Assembly: GCA_965140735.1 (NCBI GenBank)
Contig: OZ223306.1
Location: 930,001-994,000, forward strand
Direction of reading: 5' to 3'
Length of the DNA: 64,000 nucleotides
From: Fusibacter_A sp965140735
Lineage (GTDB): Bacteria > Bacillota > Clostridia > Peptostreptococcales > Acidaminobacteraceae
Shown here: positions 35,192-44,765 of the stretch, piece by piece
How the letters are laid out: each line of letters begins with the position of its first letter
Numbering within the stretch: the stretch's first letter is position 1
Made by a program: the position numbers and the translations under genes
The notes under the pieces: generated by a model
The model's database searches: none
Seen by the model: only the letters and a program-made list of their open reading frames with translations
What the model was told of the DNA's origin: nothing

Positions 35192-36163
35192 ATGAATAAT
35201 TTTACTCAGAAATTAAAAAAATTGAATGCAAAAGGCACATTTAGTATCTACTTTGTTTTATTAGCACTTTTTCTTGTCAGTTGGATGGCGAATGAAAACT
35301 TTGCCACTATCGGTAACTTATCCAATATTTCTAGACAAATTGCAGTGGGCACGATCTTAGCATTTGGTCAGACGATTCTAATCATCAGTGGGATGCTTGA
35401 TCTATCTTCTGGTTCAGTACTTGCGCTGGCAGGCGTCCTCTCAGTATCCGTCTACACTATGACACATTCTCTCATTTTAGCGTTCATTGTGGGCATTGTA
35501 GTAGCTGTCTTTTGTAATGTCCTCAATGGTCTAATGGTCACTAAATTTAAGACGCCACCTTTCATTGCAACACTTGCAATGATGACCATGGCAAGAGGTG
35601 CTGCACTTCTATACACGAATGGTCAAAACATCTATCAAATTGGCGACTATGTGGTCTTTGGCCAAGGTTCGTTATTGGGCATTCCAAATCCTATCTGGTT
35701 TCTCATAGGTATTTTAATCTTCACTTGGTACTTACTCAAGCATACCGTATTTGGACGCTCTATCTATGCCATTGGTGGCAATGAAGAAGCCTCAAACGCA
35801 TCTGGGATCAATGTGAATCGCGTTAAAATGAAAGCCTTTATAATCAATGGTGTCTTTGTTGGTATCGCAGGTATTATCTTTATGTCCCGTGTAAATGGTG
35901 GATTGCCAAATGGCGCTATCAGTTTTGAATTTAAGGCTTTAACTGCTGCTGTTATAGGGGGAACTTCATTTACAGGTGGTATCGGTACAGCTTCTGGAAC
36001 ACTTGCAGGTGCCTTTATTGTTGGATTCCTCGACAACATCATGGTATTGGTGGGCGTCAATTCATACCTTCAACAAATGGTTAGAGGTGCCATCATTGCA
36101 CTTGCTGTAATATACGATATCTACTTTAAAACGACACGTAGCAAGAAGAAAGCAACGAAGTAA
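35192..36163 (+). CDS. Sugar ABC transporter permease (RbsC type)
   Basis: A 323-residue inner-membrane permease with about eight to ten hydrophobic segments. ISGMLDLSSGSVLALAGVLS and AIGGNEEASNASGINVNRVK (the latter the coupling region) are standard for the RbsC/XylH family. It follows the ATPase by 10 bases with a GGAG site. Together with the ATPase and the lipoprotein it completes the importer. The substrate is inferred from the catabolic genes downstream. Confidence 0.93.
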   Translation: MNNFTQKLKKLNAKGTFSIYFVLLALFLVSWMANENFATIGNLSNISRQIAVGTILAFGQTILIISGMLDLSSGSVLALAGVLSVSVYTMTHSLILAFIVGIVVAVFCNVLNGLMVTKFKTPPFIATLAMMTMARGAALLYTNGQNIYQIGDYVVFGQGSLLGIPNPIWFLIGILIFTWYLLKHTVFGRSIYAIGGNEEASNASGINVNRVKMKAFIINGVFVGIAGIIFMSRVNGGLPNGAISFEFKALTAAVIGGTSFTGGIGTASGTLAGAFIVGFLDNIMVLVGVNSYLQQMVRGAIIALAVIYDIYFKTTRSKKKATK

Positions 36164-36256
36164 CAACCACTATCGAGTTATATGTATCAGGCTATAACAC
36201 GAGGTTATTCTTGGCACTGCCAGTTTAACATACACACTAAATCTTAGGAGGAAAAA

Positions 36257-37273
36257 ATGAGAAGAGTATTAGCTTTTTTATTGGTTTTTATGCTGATGAT
36301 GGGGACATTGGCTGGGTGTAGTTCACCTGCTAAAACCGAGTCAACACCAGCACCTGCTGAAAAAACTGAAGCAGCAGACAAGACAGAAGGCGCAAAAACA
36401 TTTAGAGTTGCATACATTGCAAGAGCACAAGCAGATTCATTTGCAGCATGGCTTGCAAATGCTGTTATGGAAGAAGCAGATAAATATGATGATATCACAG
36501 TAGACGTATTTGATGGTCAGGCAAGTGACGATACTGAAAATTCACTCATTGAAAATGCAATCACAAATAAATACGATGCAATCATTATCCAACCAAACAA
36601 TGGTGAAGCTCAAAGACCCTATGCTGAAAAAGCTGTGGCATCAGGTATCATCACAATCACCACAAATGCAAGAATTTCTGGTATTGAAGGCGCATCTTCT
36701 GTAGATGCTGATCCATACCTTCAAGCAAAAGTTAATGCAGATGCTGCTGTTGAGCAAATTCCTCAGGATGCAAATGTTGTGGTACTTTTAGGCCCTCCAG
36801 GAAACTTCCATGCTGACCAAAGAAGATCAAGCTGGGAAAAAGAGTTCTTTGCAAAAAGACCAGATGTCAAAATTGTTGGTGAAGAAATCGCTAACTGGAA
36901 CAAAGATGAAGCTATGAACTACATGGAAACATGGGTACAAGCTAACGATAAAATTGATGCAATCATCGCTATGAATGACAATATGTGTGCTGGTGCACTT
37001 GAAGTTGTCAAAGACAATCCTAAATATGCAGATATTCTAGCATATGGGGTTGATGGTACTGCTGAAGCTGTATTGTTAATCCAAGAAGGCAAAATGACAT
37101 CAACAAGTTTACAAAGTGCTTATGCACTTGCAGAATCTTTATTATCTACTAGCCACAAGTTATTAACTGGCGAGGAGACACAAATTGACACAGATATCGA
37201 CTGTCCATTAATCAATAAAGATAATGTAGCAGAATATATCGAAATGCACAAAAAAGCAGGTGCAATTCAGTAA
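36257..37273 (+). CDS. Sugar/polyol ABC transporter substrate-binding lipoprotein (RbsB type)
   Basis: A 338-residue type I periplasmic-binding-fold lipoprotein. The signal peptide ends in the lipobox LAGC (Cys at residue 21), followed by a Ser/Pro/Glu linker. The core includes KTFRVAYIARAQADSFAAWL and NKYDAIIIQPNNGEA, typical of RbsB-like receptors. AGGAGG precedes the ATG. A stable hairpin without T run follows the gene (37342-37367), often seen after highly expressed receptor genes. The ligand is probably a pentitol, from the downstream enzymes. Confidence 0.92.
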   Translation: MRRVLAFLLVFMLMMGTLAGCSSPAKTESTPAPAEKTEAADKTEGAKTFRVAYIARAQADSFAAWLANAVMEEADKYDDITVDVFDGQASDDTENSLIENAITNKYDAIIIQPNNGEAQRPYAEKAVASGIITITTNARISGIEGASSVDADPYLQAKVNADAAVEQIPQDANVVVLLGPPGNFHADQRRSSWEKEFFAKRPDVKIVGEEIANWNKDEAMNYMETWVQANDKIDAIIAMNDNMCAGALEVVKDNPKYADILAYGVDGTAEAVLLIQEGKMTSTSLQSAYALAESLLSTSHKLLTGEETQIDTDIDCPLINKDNVAEYIEMHKKAGAIQ

Positions 37274-37341
37274 CATTTTAAGTAACACTTTAATTTAACA
37301 CTCACTTTAAAACACACACTAATTTTTTCAATTTAATCCCC

Positions 37342-37367
37342 GGGCATATGGTTAAAACCATATGCCC
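37342..37367 (+). promoter_or_regulatory. Intra-operon hairpin after the binding-protein gene
   Basis: Arms GGGCATATGGT and ACCATATGCCC, a near-perfect stem with a tiny A-rich loop and no T run behind it. It probably protects the 3' end of the receptor message rather than ending transcription, giving more binding protein than enzymes. Confidence 0.6.
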
Positions 37368-37448
37368 ACCCTTAAATTTAATAGACTGGTATCAAATAAA
37401 CTGTTTTTCACTACACTTCAATTTGGATTCGACTAGGAGGAAAATTAC

Positions 37449-38489
37449 ATGAAGAATAAAGCGGCTTTTATGTCAGGCACTCATAATATGATTTTTAAAG
37501 AAATTCCTGTTCCAGAAATAGCATCACATGAAGTATTAGTAGAAGTAGATGTAGTCGGCATTTGTGGTTCAGATGCACATTATTATACTCATGGTAATAT
37601 CGGTGATTTCGTGGTCAAAGGTGACTTTATATTGGGCCATGAAGCAGCTGGTGTAATCACTGCCATAGGCAGTGATGTTAAAAGTTTAAAAGTAGGCGAT
37701 CGCGTGGCACTTGAGCCAGGTGTTGTCTGTGGTAAATGTGAACAATGTCTCTCTGGCAAGTATAATTTATGTGAACACGTTGAATTCTTCGCCACACCAC
37801 CATATCATGGCGTCTTCTCAAACTACGTAAAGCATCCTGAAAACTTATGCTTTAAACTTCCAGAAAATGTTTCCAATATGGAAGGTGCATTAGTTGAACC
37901 CCTTGCGGTTGGTTTACATGCAGCATCACAAGGCGATGTAAAACTAGGTGATACAGTGGTGATCTTTGGTGCCGGTTGTATTGGTCTCGTGACTTTACTT
38001 GCTTGTAAAGCGCGAGGGGCATCAAAAGTCATTGTGGTGGACATCATCGATAAGCGTTTAGAATTTGCTAAAAATTTAGGTGCTGATGCCGTCATTAATG
38101 CCAAATCAGAAGATGTTATCTCTAAAATCAACACACTAACTGAAAACAAAGGGGCACATGTGGTTATCGAAACTGCTGGTTCACCTATTACAGTGGGACA
38201 GTCTGCTGACGCGGTTAAAACAGGCGGCGTTATTGTGTTAGTCGGTATGACTGTGGAAGCTAAAACTTCTTTTGATTTCATGAAGCTCATGGGAAAAGAA
38301 GGCACTATTAAAACTATCTTTAGATACAGAAATTTATATCCAGTGGCAATTAATGCGATTAGCAGTGGAACCATCAACGTTAAAAGCATCGTCACACATG
38401 AATTTGAATTTGATAAAATTAGTGAAGCCTTTAACTTTGTCACAGAAAATCCGACAGATGTTGTGAAAGCCGTTGTCAAAATAAAATAA
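37449..38489 (+). CDS. Zinc-dependent polyol (xylitol/sorbitol-type) dehydrogenase
   Basis: A 346-residue medium-chain dehydrogenase that oxidises a polyol to a ketose with NAD(P). Catalytic zinc ligands are visible at Cys39 (VGICGSDAHYY) and His64-Glu65 (GHEAAG). The structural zinc site has Cys94, 97, 100 and 108 (CGKCEQCLSGKYNLC). The Rossmann motif reads GAGCIGLV. YYTHGNIGDFVV is characteristic of sorbitol/xylitol dehydrogenases. The next gene is xylulokinase, so xylitol or D-arabitol oxidation to D-xylulose is the consistent reading. AGGAGG precedes the ATG. Confidence 0.9.
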   Translation: MKNKAAFMSGTHNMIFKEIPVPEIASHEVLVEVDVVGICGSDAHYYTHGNIGDFVVKGDFILGHEAAGVITAIGSDVKSLKVGDRVALEPGVVCGKCEQCLSGKYNLCEHVEFFATPPYHGVFSNYVKHPENLCFKLPENVSNMEGALVEPLAVGLHAASQGDVKLGDTVVIFGAGCIGLVTLLACKARGASKVIVVDIIDKRLEFAKNLGADAVINAKSEDVISKINTLTENKGAHVVIETAGSPITVGQSADAVKTGGVIVLVGMTVEAKTSFDFMKLMGKEGTIKTIFRYRNLYPVAINAISSGTINVKSIVTHEFEFDKISEAFNFVTENPTDVVKAVVKIK

Positions 38490-38503
38490 GAAGAGGGGGC
38501 AAT

Positions 38504-39976
38504 ATGTATTATATCGGGATTGATCTTGGTACCTCTTCAGTAAAACTGCTCTTAATGGATGCGCAAGGGCACATTGTAAGCGAAGTCAATAAAGACTATC
38601 CACTCCATTTTCCAAAGCCACTGTGGTCAGAACAAAATCCAACGGATTGGTACAATCAGAGTGTTGAAGGTTTGAAAGAGCTCTTAAAAGACATCGATAA
38701 ATCCAAAGTAAAAGGCATTGGGTTTAGTGGTCAAATGCACGGACTTGTGGTTTTAGATGAAAACGACGAAGTCATAAGACCAGCTATTTTATGGAATGAT
38801 CAAAGAAGTACTGTGGAAACAGATTACTTAAATCAAACTATAGGTGTAAAAGCACTCACTCAATATACAGGCAACATTGCATTTCCAGGCTTTACAGCTC
38901 CAAAGCTCCTGTGGATGAAAACAAATGAACCTAATTTGTATGCGCAAATCCATAAAGTCATGTTGCCAAAAGATTACTTGGCATATCGATTAAGTGGCAT
39001 ATTTGCCACAGATTATGCGGATGCATCAGGAACACTCTACCTTGATGTAGAACATAAAAAATGGTCTGATGAAATGCTAAAAATCCTTGAATTGAATAAA
39101 AATCAATTGCCAAAACTCTATGAATCTTACGAACCCATAGGTACTCTAAAACCCTCTGTTGCAAAATCACTTGGTCTATCTGATGAGGTTAAAATCATCA
39201 TTGGCAGTGGCGATCAAGCCTGTGCCGCAGTGGGCGGTGGTGTTGTGGCAAATGGTAAATGTTCCATATCACTGGGGACATCCGGTGTGGTTTTTATCAA
39301 CTCTGAAATCTTTAAAAAAGACCCGCATAATGGACTTCATGCATTCTGTCATGCCAATGGCAATTACCATCTTATGGGCTGTATGCTTTCAGCCGCAGGC
39401 GCTTTAAAGTGGTGGGTAGAAGAAGCACTTAAGACGAAAACTTACGATGACATTCTTGCGCGTGCTTCACAGGTACCAATAAAAAATGGGCTCTATTTTC
39501 TACCTTATTTAATGGGTGAGAGAAGCCCACATAATGACGCTGATGCACGAGGCGTATTCTGGGGACTTAACATGACACATGATCAAGCTGCCATGAGCAG
39601 AGCCGTTCTTGAAGGGGTTACTTTTGGTCTAAGAGATTCGTTCGAGATTTTCAGTAAACTCGGACAACCTGTAGAGGAAATACGCATTAATGGCGGTGGT
39701 GCTCAAAATGAATTTTGGTGTCAAATGATCGCTGATGTGCTCGACACTAAGGTCGTTAAACTTGAGACTGATGCAGGTCCTGCCTATGGTGCGGCAATAC
39801 TTGCCGCAGTGGGCAATGGTATTTATGATTCTGTGGAAAAGGCTTGTGATTCACTGATTAAAACGAGCTCTTTATATGAGCCAAATACAGATAACGTATG
39901 CCTATATAATGAAAAGTATGAGCAGTTTGCGAAGCTATATCCAAGCTTAAAGTCACTCTTTAAAGAGGTCAAATAG
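38504..39976 (+). CDS. xylB: Xylulokinase
   Basis: A 490-residue FGGY-family carbohydrate kinase. IGIDLGTSSVKLLLMD is the first phosphate-binding motif. GQMHGLVVLDENDEVIRPAILWNDQR (in part) is the xylulokinase signature, and SGDQACAAVGGG holds the catalytic Asp. It phosphorylates D-xylulose to xylulose 5-phosphate for the pentose phosphate pathway. It follows the dehydrogenase by 14 bases, ends the operon and is followed by a terminator. No xylose isomerase is present in the window, which favours a pentitol over xylose as operon substrate. Confidence 0.92.
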   Translation: MYYIGIDLGTSSVKLLLMDAQGHIVSEVNKDYPLHFPKPLWSEQNPTDWYNQSVEGLKELLKDIDKSKVKGIGFSGQMHGLVVLDENDEVIRPAILWNDQRSTVETDYLNQTIGVKALTQYTGNIAFPGFTAPKLLWMKTNEPNLYAQIHKVMLPKDYLAYRLSGIFATDYADASGTLYLDVEHKKWSDEMLKILELNKNQLPKLYESYEPIGTLKPSVAKSLGLSDEVKIIIGSGDQACAAVGGGVVANGKCSISLGTSGVVFINSEIFKKDPHNGLHAFCHANGNYHLMGCMLSAAGALKWWVEEALKTKTYDDILARASQVPIKNGLYFLPYLMGERSPHNDADARGVFWGLNMTHDQAAMSRAVLEGVTFGLRDSFEIFSKLGQPVEEIRINGGGAQNEFWCQMIADVLDTKVVKLETDAGPAYGAAILAAVGNGIYDSVEKACDSLIKTSSLYEPNTDNVCLYNEKYEQFAKLYPSLKSLFKEVK

Positions 39977-40000
39977 CCTCATTTGAAATAAATTTCCCAC

Positions 40001-40045
40001 GAATCACCTTTGCTTAAGTCTCCTCCTTGAGTAGAGGTGATTTTT
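40001..40045 (+). terminator. Intrinsic terminator after xylB
   Basis: Outer arms AATCACCT and AGGTGATT with an inner CTTAAG/CTTGAG pair, followed by a T run. It ends the pentitol operon. Confidence 0.75.
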
Positions 40046-40170
40046 AGGATATGAAAAAATAATCTGCCTAATCTAATGAAAAACATAACACGTTTTTTCA
40101 TTTTTTCACTGACGCGGTTTGAGGTTGAACCCTCCTCATCACAGCTTTCGACTCAAATCTTGTTGTCTTA

Positions 40171-40271
40171 ATCATTGTCCGCCAAAATCTTTTTTTGTCG
40201 GACCAGTTCTCGTCTAACCACTTAGAGCAGGCTAAACATTCCTGCCTCTAAGCGGGACGAAAACTAATGAT
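40171..40271 (+). ncRNA. Candidate structured RNA (three-way junction) of unknown class
   Basis: The 370-base gap after xylB holds a compact foldable element. The outer helix pairs ATCATT (40171) with AATGAT (40266). Hairpin 1 pairs GTCCG (40177) with CGGAC (40199). Hairpin 2 pairs TCGTC (40210) with GACGA (40256), then CTTAGAG-CAGG (40221) with CCTG-C-CTCTAAG (40241). A strong terminator follows at 40281. The plus strand is favoured because of that terminator. No family is recognised, no promoter is obvious, and no ORF fits. Confidence 0.4.
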
Positions 40272-40280
40272 CTTAAATAA

Positions 40281-40330
40281 AAAGTGGACTTATAGGTCAA
40301 TGATAGCTGACCTATAAGTCCATCTTTTTT
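40281..40330 (+). terminator. Bidirectional terminator between the RNA candidate and the LysR gene
   Basis: Arms TGGACTTATAGGTCA and TGACCTATAAGTCCA pair perfectly over 15 bases around an 8-base loop. A T run follows on the plus strand and an A run precedes, so it can also end the minus-strand LysR message. Confidence 0.85.
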
Positions 40331-40349
40331 CTATACATATTAAATTAAT

Positions 40350-41270
40350 TTACTCATCACGATCCGGCGGAACATTGAAATAATCCAATAGGAAGTCCCA
40401 AAAAGAAAGTGTCGCATCTGTCATGAAAACTTTCTTCCGCCTTTTTATTAAAATCGTACGTTTAGTGGCAAAGTTTTCAATCGTGAAAAAACGTAATTCC
40501 GGTGCAAATGCTTTTGCATCGCGAATACAAGATTCAGGTAATATCCCTACGGCAAGTCCATCTTTAATAAAATTCAACTTCATTACAAATTCATCTGTTT
40601 CGTAAAGCGCATTGGGTGCAAAGCCAGCATTATGACAATACTTGAATGTGACGTCAGTAACTACATTTTCATTAGAAGGCATTACAACAAAAGGCTCGTT
40701 CTTTAAAGTTGATAGATCAATGCTCATTTGTTCCTCTGGGTAGTTTTTCAAAATCGGGGAGAGCACAACAACGTAATCTTCATGAAAAAGTGCCTTTGTA
40801 ACCCAAAACTGATCTTTATTGTTAAATGGTGGATCATTGACTGAACTAAGCAAGAAGTCTACTCCATCTAAACTATTATGAGAAAGAAAATTTAAATTAT
40901 AAGATATTTTAAAGTTTACATGTGGATTCAGTTTTGAATACTTTTTAATACAAGGCGAAATAATTGAACCATAGCTATATAAGCCAATTGCAATGGATCC
41001 CAAAATATTTTTCTGAATATGTCTAGTGGCAATAATGCCTGTATGAAGAGATAAAAGGGTTTGCTCGGCATACCGTGCAAATGTCTCGCCGTAACCATTC
41101 AAATAAATATGACGTCCAACTCTATCAAATAATTTTACGCCCAATTCGTCTTCTAATTGCTTAATATATTTACTCAACGCTGGTTGAGAAATATTAAGAA
41201 AATCCGCTGTTAGAGAAACGTTTTCATACTTCTTTAATTGAAGAAAAAATTCTAGATGACGTAATTCCAT
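40350..41270 (-). CDS. LysR-family transcriptional regulator
   Basis: A 306-residue LysR regulator. It begins MELRHLEFFLQLKKYENVSL with the winged helix-turn-helix (LTADFLNISQPALSKYIKQLEDELGVKLFDR, in part). The C-terminal effector domain is type II periplasmic-binding-like. I use the ATG at 41270, with GGGAG upstream; a start at 41291 lacks spacing. It diverges from the TRAP operon across 478 bases and probably controls it, using the transported acid or a derivative as co-inducer. The ligand is unknown. Confidence 0.92.
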   Translation of the reverse strand: MELRHLEFFLQLKKYENVSLTADFLNISQPALSKYIKQLEDELGVKLFDRVGRHIYLNGYGETFARYAEQTLLSLHTGIIATRHIQKNILGSIAIGLYSYGSIISPCIKKYSKLNPHVNFKISYNLNFLSHNSLDGVDFLLSSVNDPPFNNKDQFWVTKALFHEDYVVVLSPILKNYPEEQMSIDLSTLKNEPFVVMPSNENVVTDVTFKYCHNAGFAPNALYETDEFVMKLNFIKDGLAVGILPESCIRDAKAFAPELRFFTIENFATKRTILIKRRKKVFMTDATLSFWDFLLDYFNVPPDRDE

Positions 41271-41406
41271 ATACTCTCCCTTTCTAACCATCGTCGTTTA
41301 AATGACTTTGAAAGTAAAACACATCCAAGACTTTTATCAACTGAGGAACTGAGGATGTGTAGGATAGCTACAATCAAGCCAATACATTATATATATCATT
41401 TTAGTT

Positions 41407-41655
41407 ATCAATCTATGAATTATGATGTATTGATCTATTATTATAATATAAATATACTAATATTTATATAGAGTTAATTACCCGAATAGTATTATAGCAC
41501 AATATTTCAATGTATATCAAAAAAATTATAAATAATATTCTATACAATTATAATAGATTGAGTTTAATATACTGTTTTATGGCATATACGTATGAAAAAT
41601 AATAGTATCATTATGACCAAACATCTTAGAAAGACAATTAATCTTAAGATTAATT
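41407..41655 (+). promoter_or_regulatory. AT-rich LysR-TRAP intergenic region with candidate operators
   Basis: The 478-base divergent gap is very AT-rich. It contains ATCAAT (41407) facing ATTGAT (41429) across 16 bases, similar to a LysR-type interrupted dyad. It also has a perfect 20-base palindrome at 41636-41655 (AATTAATCTT and its mirror) about 95 bases before dctQ. Either could be the regulator's site. No clear promoter spacing could be fixed by eye. Confidence 0.4.
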
Positions 41656-41748
41656 TTATCTTTAATCCATTTTAAAAGGGGGGAAAGGGGACTAAAATCA
41701 ATATCATATTTATCGAAAAAACAAAAATAAATATAGGGGAGGTATGGT

Positions 41749-42231
41749 TTGAAATTTTTGCGTTGGTTGGATGAAAATATTGAAAATGCATTGCTAGTCA
41801 TCTTTATGATAACTATTATCTTAGCAATGTTAATACAAATTGTAATGCGATACTTTTTTAACAACTCTTTGGCGTGGACTGAAGAATTATGCAGATATTG
41901 CTTTATCTGGTTCATGTTTATCGGATATTCATACAGTATAAAATTGAAAGCAGAATTAAGGGTTGATTCAGTTGTAAATATGCTACCACAGTCACTGAGA
42001 AAAATTATCACGACAATAACAACTTTTATAAGTTTATTCTTTACTGCATATTTATTTATAAATTCATTTACAACCGTGTCAAATGTTTATGCATCTGGTG
42101 ATCATAGTATCGCGCTGAAAATACCATTATATTTCGTTTTTTCTTCAACAGTTGTGGGGTTCGGACTTGGCACGATCCGATATATTCAAAATGTGATTTG
42201 TATTTTTAGGGAAAGAGGTGTCAGTGAATGA
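41749..42231 (+). CDS. dctQ: TRAP transporter small permease (DctQ)
   Basis: A 160-residue membrane protein with four hydrophobic segments. The middle stretch (NNSLAWTEELCRYCFIWFMF) is the conserved DctQ helix pair. It starts with TTG at 41749 preceded by GGGGAGG; the ATG at 41744 is followed by an immediate stop. It overlaps the large permease by four bases (ATGA). It forms the membrane complex with DctM and takes a carboxylate from the binding protein using a sodium gradient. The substrate is unknown. Confidence 0.9.
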   Translation: MKFLRWLDENIENALLVIFMITIILAMLIQIVMRYFFNNSLAWTEELCRYCFIWFMFIGYSYSIKLKAELRVDSVVNMLPQSLRKIITTITTFISLFFTAYLFINSFTTVSNVYASGDHSIALKIPLYFVFSSTVVGFGLGTIRYIQNVICIFRERGVSE

Positions 42232-43514
42232 TTTTGGCTGTGTTAATAAGTTTTATTGTGGGGATTGTTTTAGGGATTCCTCTGGTCATTGTAATTGGAA
42301 TTTCAACGGTCATCCCTGGAGTCATCAATCCACACTTTATGGGAGACATCCAGTTCGTTATCAGGGGCATTATAGGTGGAGGTGATAACACCAGCATATT
42401 AGCTGCACCGCTTTTTATATTATCTGGTGTCATCATGGCACGAGGTGGCCTTTCTGAGAAAATCTTTAATGTATTTGCCTATTGGCTTGGCAGGATTCCA
42501 GGCGGGATGCCTAGTACAGTTGTATTAACTTGTTTATTTTACGGTGCAATATCTGGCTCTGGTACCGCTACGTGTGCTGCAGTCGGTGCAATGACAATTC
42601 CGATTCTATTAAATCTAGGATATGATCGAACATTTACTGGTGCATTGGTTTCATCTGCATCTGGTTTAGGGGTAATCATTCCGCCCAGTATTCCTTTTAT
42701 TATGTACGGCTTGGCAACAGGAGTGTCAATAGGTTCGTTATTCATAGCAGGTATTTTGCCGGGCATTCTAATAACAATCTGCTTGGTTGGCTATGTCATC
42801 TTTTACTGCGTAAAAAATGGTGAGGATAGAGCTAAGATTGATGCCGAAGTTGATAAGTTGAAAGCGAAGGGATTCTTAAACCTTTTAAAAGAGAGTTTCT
42901 GGGCACTATTAACGCCAATAATATTATTAGGTGGAATATACAGTGGTATTGTTACACCTACCGAAGTTGCTTGTATTTCTGTTATATACTCACTTGGTGT
43001 GTCTATTTTTGCATATAAAACTGTAAAAATACGCCAAGTTCTCAGCATAATCAGTGAATCGACAAAAACATTAGCACCACTTGCATTAATGCTTGCAATC
43101 GCAATCGCATTTGGTCGAATATTAACACTTTTAAAAGTACCAGCGACACTTTCAGCATTTATAACGGATAATTTTCATTCGAAAATAGCGATATTAATTA
43201 TGTTAAATATCGTGTTATTGTTCATCGGTATGATCATGGACACAGGACCTGCTTTGATGATTCTTGCACCTATGCTTTTGCCGCTGACTCAAGCATTAGG
43301 TATAAATCCAATTCACCTTGGAATCATAATGGTTGTAAATATGGCAATCGGGTTTGTAACACCACCGTTTGGCGTTACACTCTTTGTCACGAGTCCGATG
43401 GTAGATCGACCGCCGTTAACAATTGGCGCTAAGAGTATCCCTTTTATCGCCACACTTATCGTTGCTTTAATTCTAATTACATTTATACCTGAGATTAGTT
43501 TAGCTTTACTTTAG
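42228..43514 (+). CDS. dctM: TRAP transporter large permease (DctM)
   Basis: A 428-residue integral membrane protein of the DctM family with about twelve hydrophobic segments. Typical stretches are GAISGSGTATCAAVGAMTIP and GLGVIIPPSIPFIMYGLATG. It is the ion-coupled translocation subunit. The start codon overlaps the dctQ stop. Full length and intact. Sodium coupling is expected for the family and fits the sodium-pumping decarboxylase elsewhere in the window. Confidence 0.93.
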   Translation: MILAVLISFIVGIVLGIPLVIVIGISTVIPGVINPHFMGDIQFVIRGIIGGGDNTSILAAPLFILSGVIMARGGLSEKIFNVFAYWLGRIPGGMPSTVVLTCLFYGAISGSGTATCAAVGAMTIPILLNLGYDRTFTGALVSSASGLGVIIPPSIPFIMYGLATGVSIGSLFIAGILPGILITICLVGYVIFYCVKNGEDRAKIDAEVDKLKAKGFLNLLKESFWALLTPIILLGGIYSGIVTPTEVACISVIYSLGVSIFAYKTVKIRQVLSIISESTKTLAPLALMLAIAIAFGRILTLLKVPATLSAFITDNFHSKIAILIMLNIVLLFIGMIMDTGPALMILAPMLLPLTQALGINPIHLGIIMVVNMAIGFVTPPFGVTLFVTSPMVDRPPLTIGAKSIPFIATLIVALILITFIPEISLALL

Positions 43515-43545
43515 TTTATTGATCATATAAAAAAAGGAGAGAATT

Positions 43546-44631
43546 ATGAAGAGAATTGTGGCATTTTTATTAATGGTGTTGGTAGTTATGACTTTTACTG
43601 CGTGTTCAAGCACAAGTGAGAAAGAAGCAAATATTGCATCTAAACCGGCGTCTACACCAGCAGATACTAGCGCAGCATCAGCAGACAAAGTAGAACTCCC
43701 TGAAATTACAATGACTATTGGAACGGCTGCACCAGAAGCTTCAAGTGCATTTACAGTCTTAAGTAAGTTTAAAGATACTGTTGAATCAGAAAGCAACGGA
43801 AAAATCACGGTTGACTTGTATCCAAATGGTCAATTGGGGAATGACTCTGAATTAGTAACATCTTGTTTACAAGGGAATCTTTCAATGGTCTTCCAATCTG
43901 GTTCAACTCATGCGACTTTAGTCCCTCAAGCAGCATTTTTTGATACGCCATTTTTAATTAAGAATTTTGATTTCGATACTATCGAAAAGGCGTTGACTGA
44001 TAGCGAATTCAGAAATATGTATAATCAATATTATGAAGATGCTGGATTTAAACTTTTAACAGTGAAGGTTTGGGAAACAATGAACTTGAGCTCAAATGTA
44101 CCTGTTTACAATATGGATGATTTAAAGGGCTTAAAAATTAGAGTTGCACAATCTGAATCTAGAATGGCATTTTGGAAATCTGTTGGTGCTAATCCAACAC
44201 CTCTTCCATTCGGAGAGTTGTATATGGGATTACAACAAGGTCTTGTAACAGCAAGTGACAATGTCTATGCAAATATTGTAGGCGCAAAACTTGTTGAGCA
44301 ACAAAAGTACATTATCCCTACAAATCATATGTCTCCAAGTTTTGAATTAATGATGAATAAAGATTTCTATGACGGCTTGCCAGAAGAATATAAGACAATC
44401 GTCGATGATGCCGCTGCTATAACACAGCATTTTGATTTCCAAGTTTCTAAAGAAGAGCAAGATAAGTACTATGACCAAATCGTAAACGAGTATAAACTTG
44501 AAGTTTGTGAAGTTAGCGATGAATTTAGAGCGGACATGGTTGAACATGCTAAAGGTGCTATTGATTCAGTTAAAGCTTTAGTCAACGATGAAAAATTATA
44601 TGATGCCTTCAATGAAGCTATGAATGAATAG
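43546..44631 (+). CDS. dctP: TRAP transporter solute-binding lipoprotein (DctP)
   Basis: A 361-residue exported receptor. The signal peptide ends in the lipobox FTAC, then an Ala/Ser/Pro linker. The DctP core includes TVESESNGKITVDLYPNGQLG, shortened in other species, and LKIRVAQSESRMAFWKSVGA, which carries the conserved Arg that pairs with the ligand carboxylate. AAAGGAGAG precedes the ATG. Family members bind C4-dicarboxylates, keto acids, sialic acid or aromatic acids. A nearby metallo-hydrolase suggests a substrate that needs hydrolysis, but this is conjecture. Confidence 0.92.
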   Translation: MKRIVAFLLMVLVVMTFTACSSTSEKEANIASKPASTPADTSAASADKVELPEITMTIGTAAPEASSAFTVLSKFKDTVESESNGKITVDLYPNGQLGNDSELVTSCLQGNLSMVFQSGSTHATLVPQAAFFDTPFLIKNFDFDTIEKALTDSEFRNMYNQYYEDAGFKLLTVKVWETMNLSSNVPVYNMDDLKGLKIRVAQSESRMAFWKSVGANPTPLPFGELYMGLQQGLVTASDNVYANIVGAKLVEQQKYIIPTNHMSPSFELMMNKDFYDGLPEEYKTIVDDAAAITQHFDFQVSKEEQDKYYDQIVNEYKLEVCEVSDEFRADMVEHAKGAIDSVKALVNDEKLYDAFNEAMNE

Positions 44632-44655
44632 ATTTCTTTTGTAAAATGACAGATA

Positions 44656-44700
44656 CTAAGGATATGAGAATAACAAATTGTTATTTTCATATCCTTTATC
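44656..44700 (+). terminator. Hairpin after dctP (weak terminator)
   Basis: Arms AAGGATATGAGAATAAC and GTTATTTTCATATCCTT, a stable 17-base stem with one mismatch or G-U pair, but only a short T stretch. It may allow read-through into the next genes. Confidence 0.6.
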
Positions 44701-44765
44701 ACTATGGTTGTTGTGCGTTTTTTATAATGTCGAATAAGTCAATTAAAATGAAATGAAGGTAGCTT

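Noticed and set aside
41577..42011. Minus-strand ORF of 144 codons over the dctQ start
   Set aside because: It overlaps a well-supported TRAP subunit and crosses regulatory DNA; no ribosome site.
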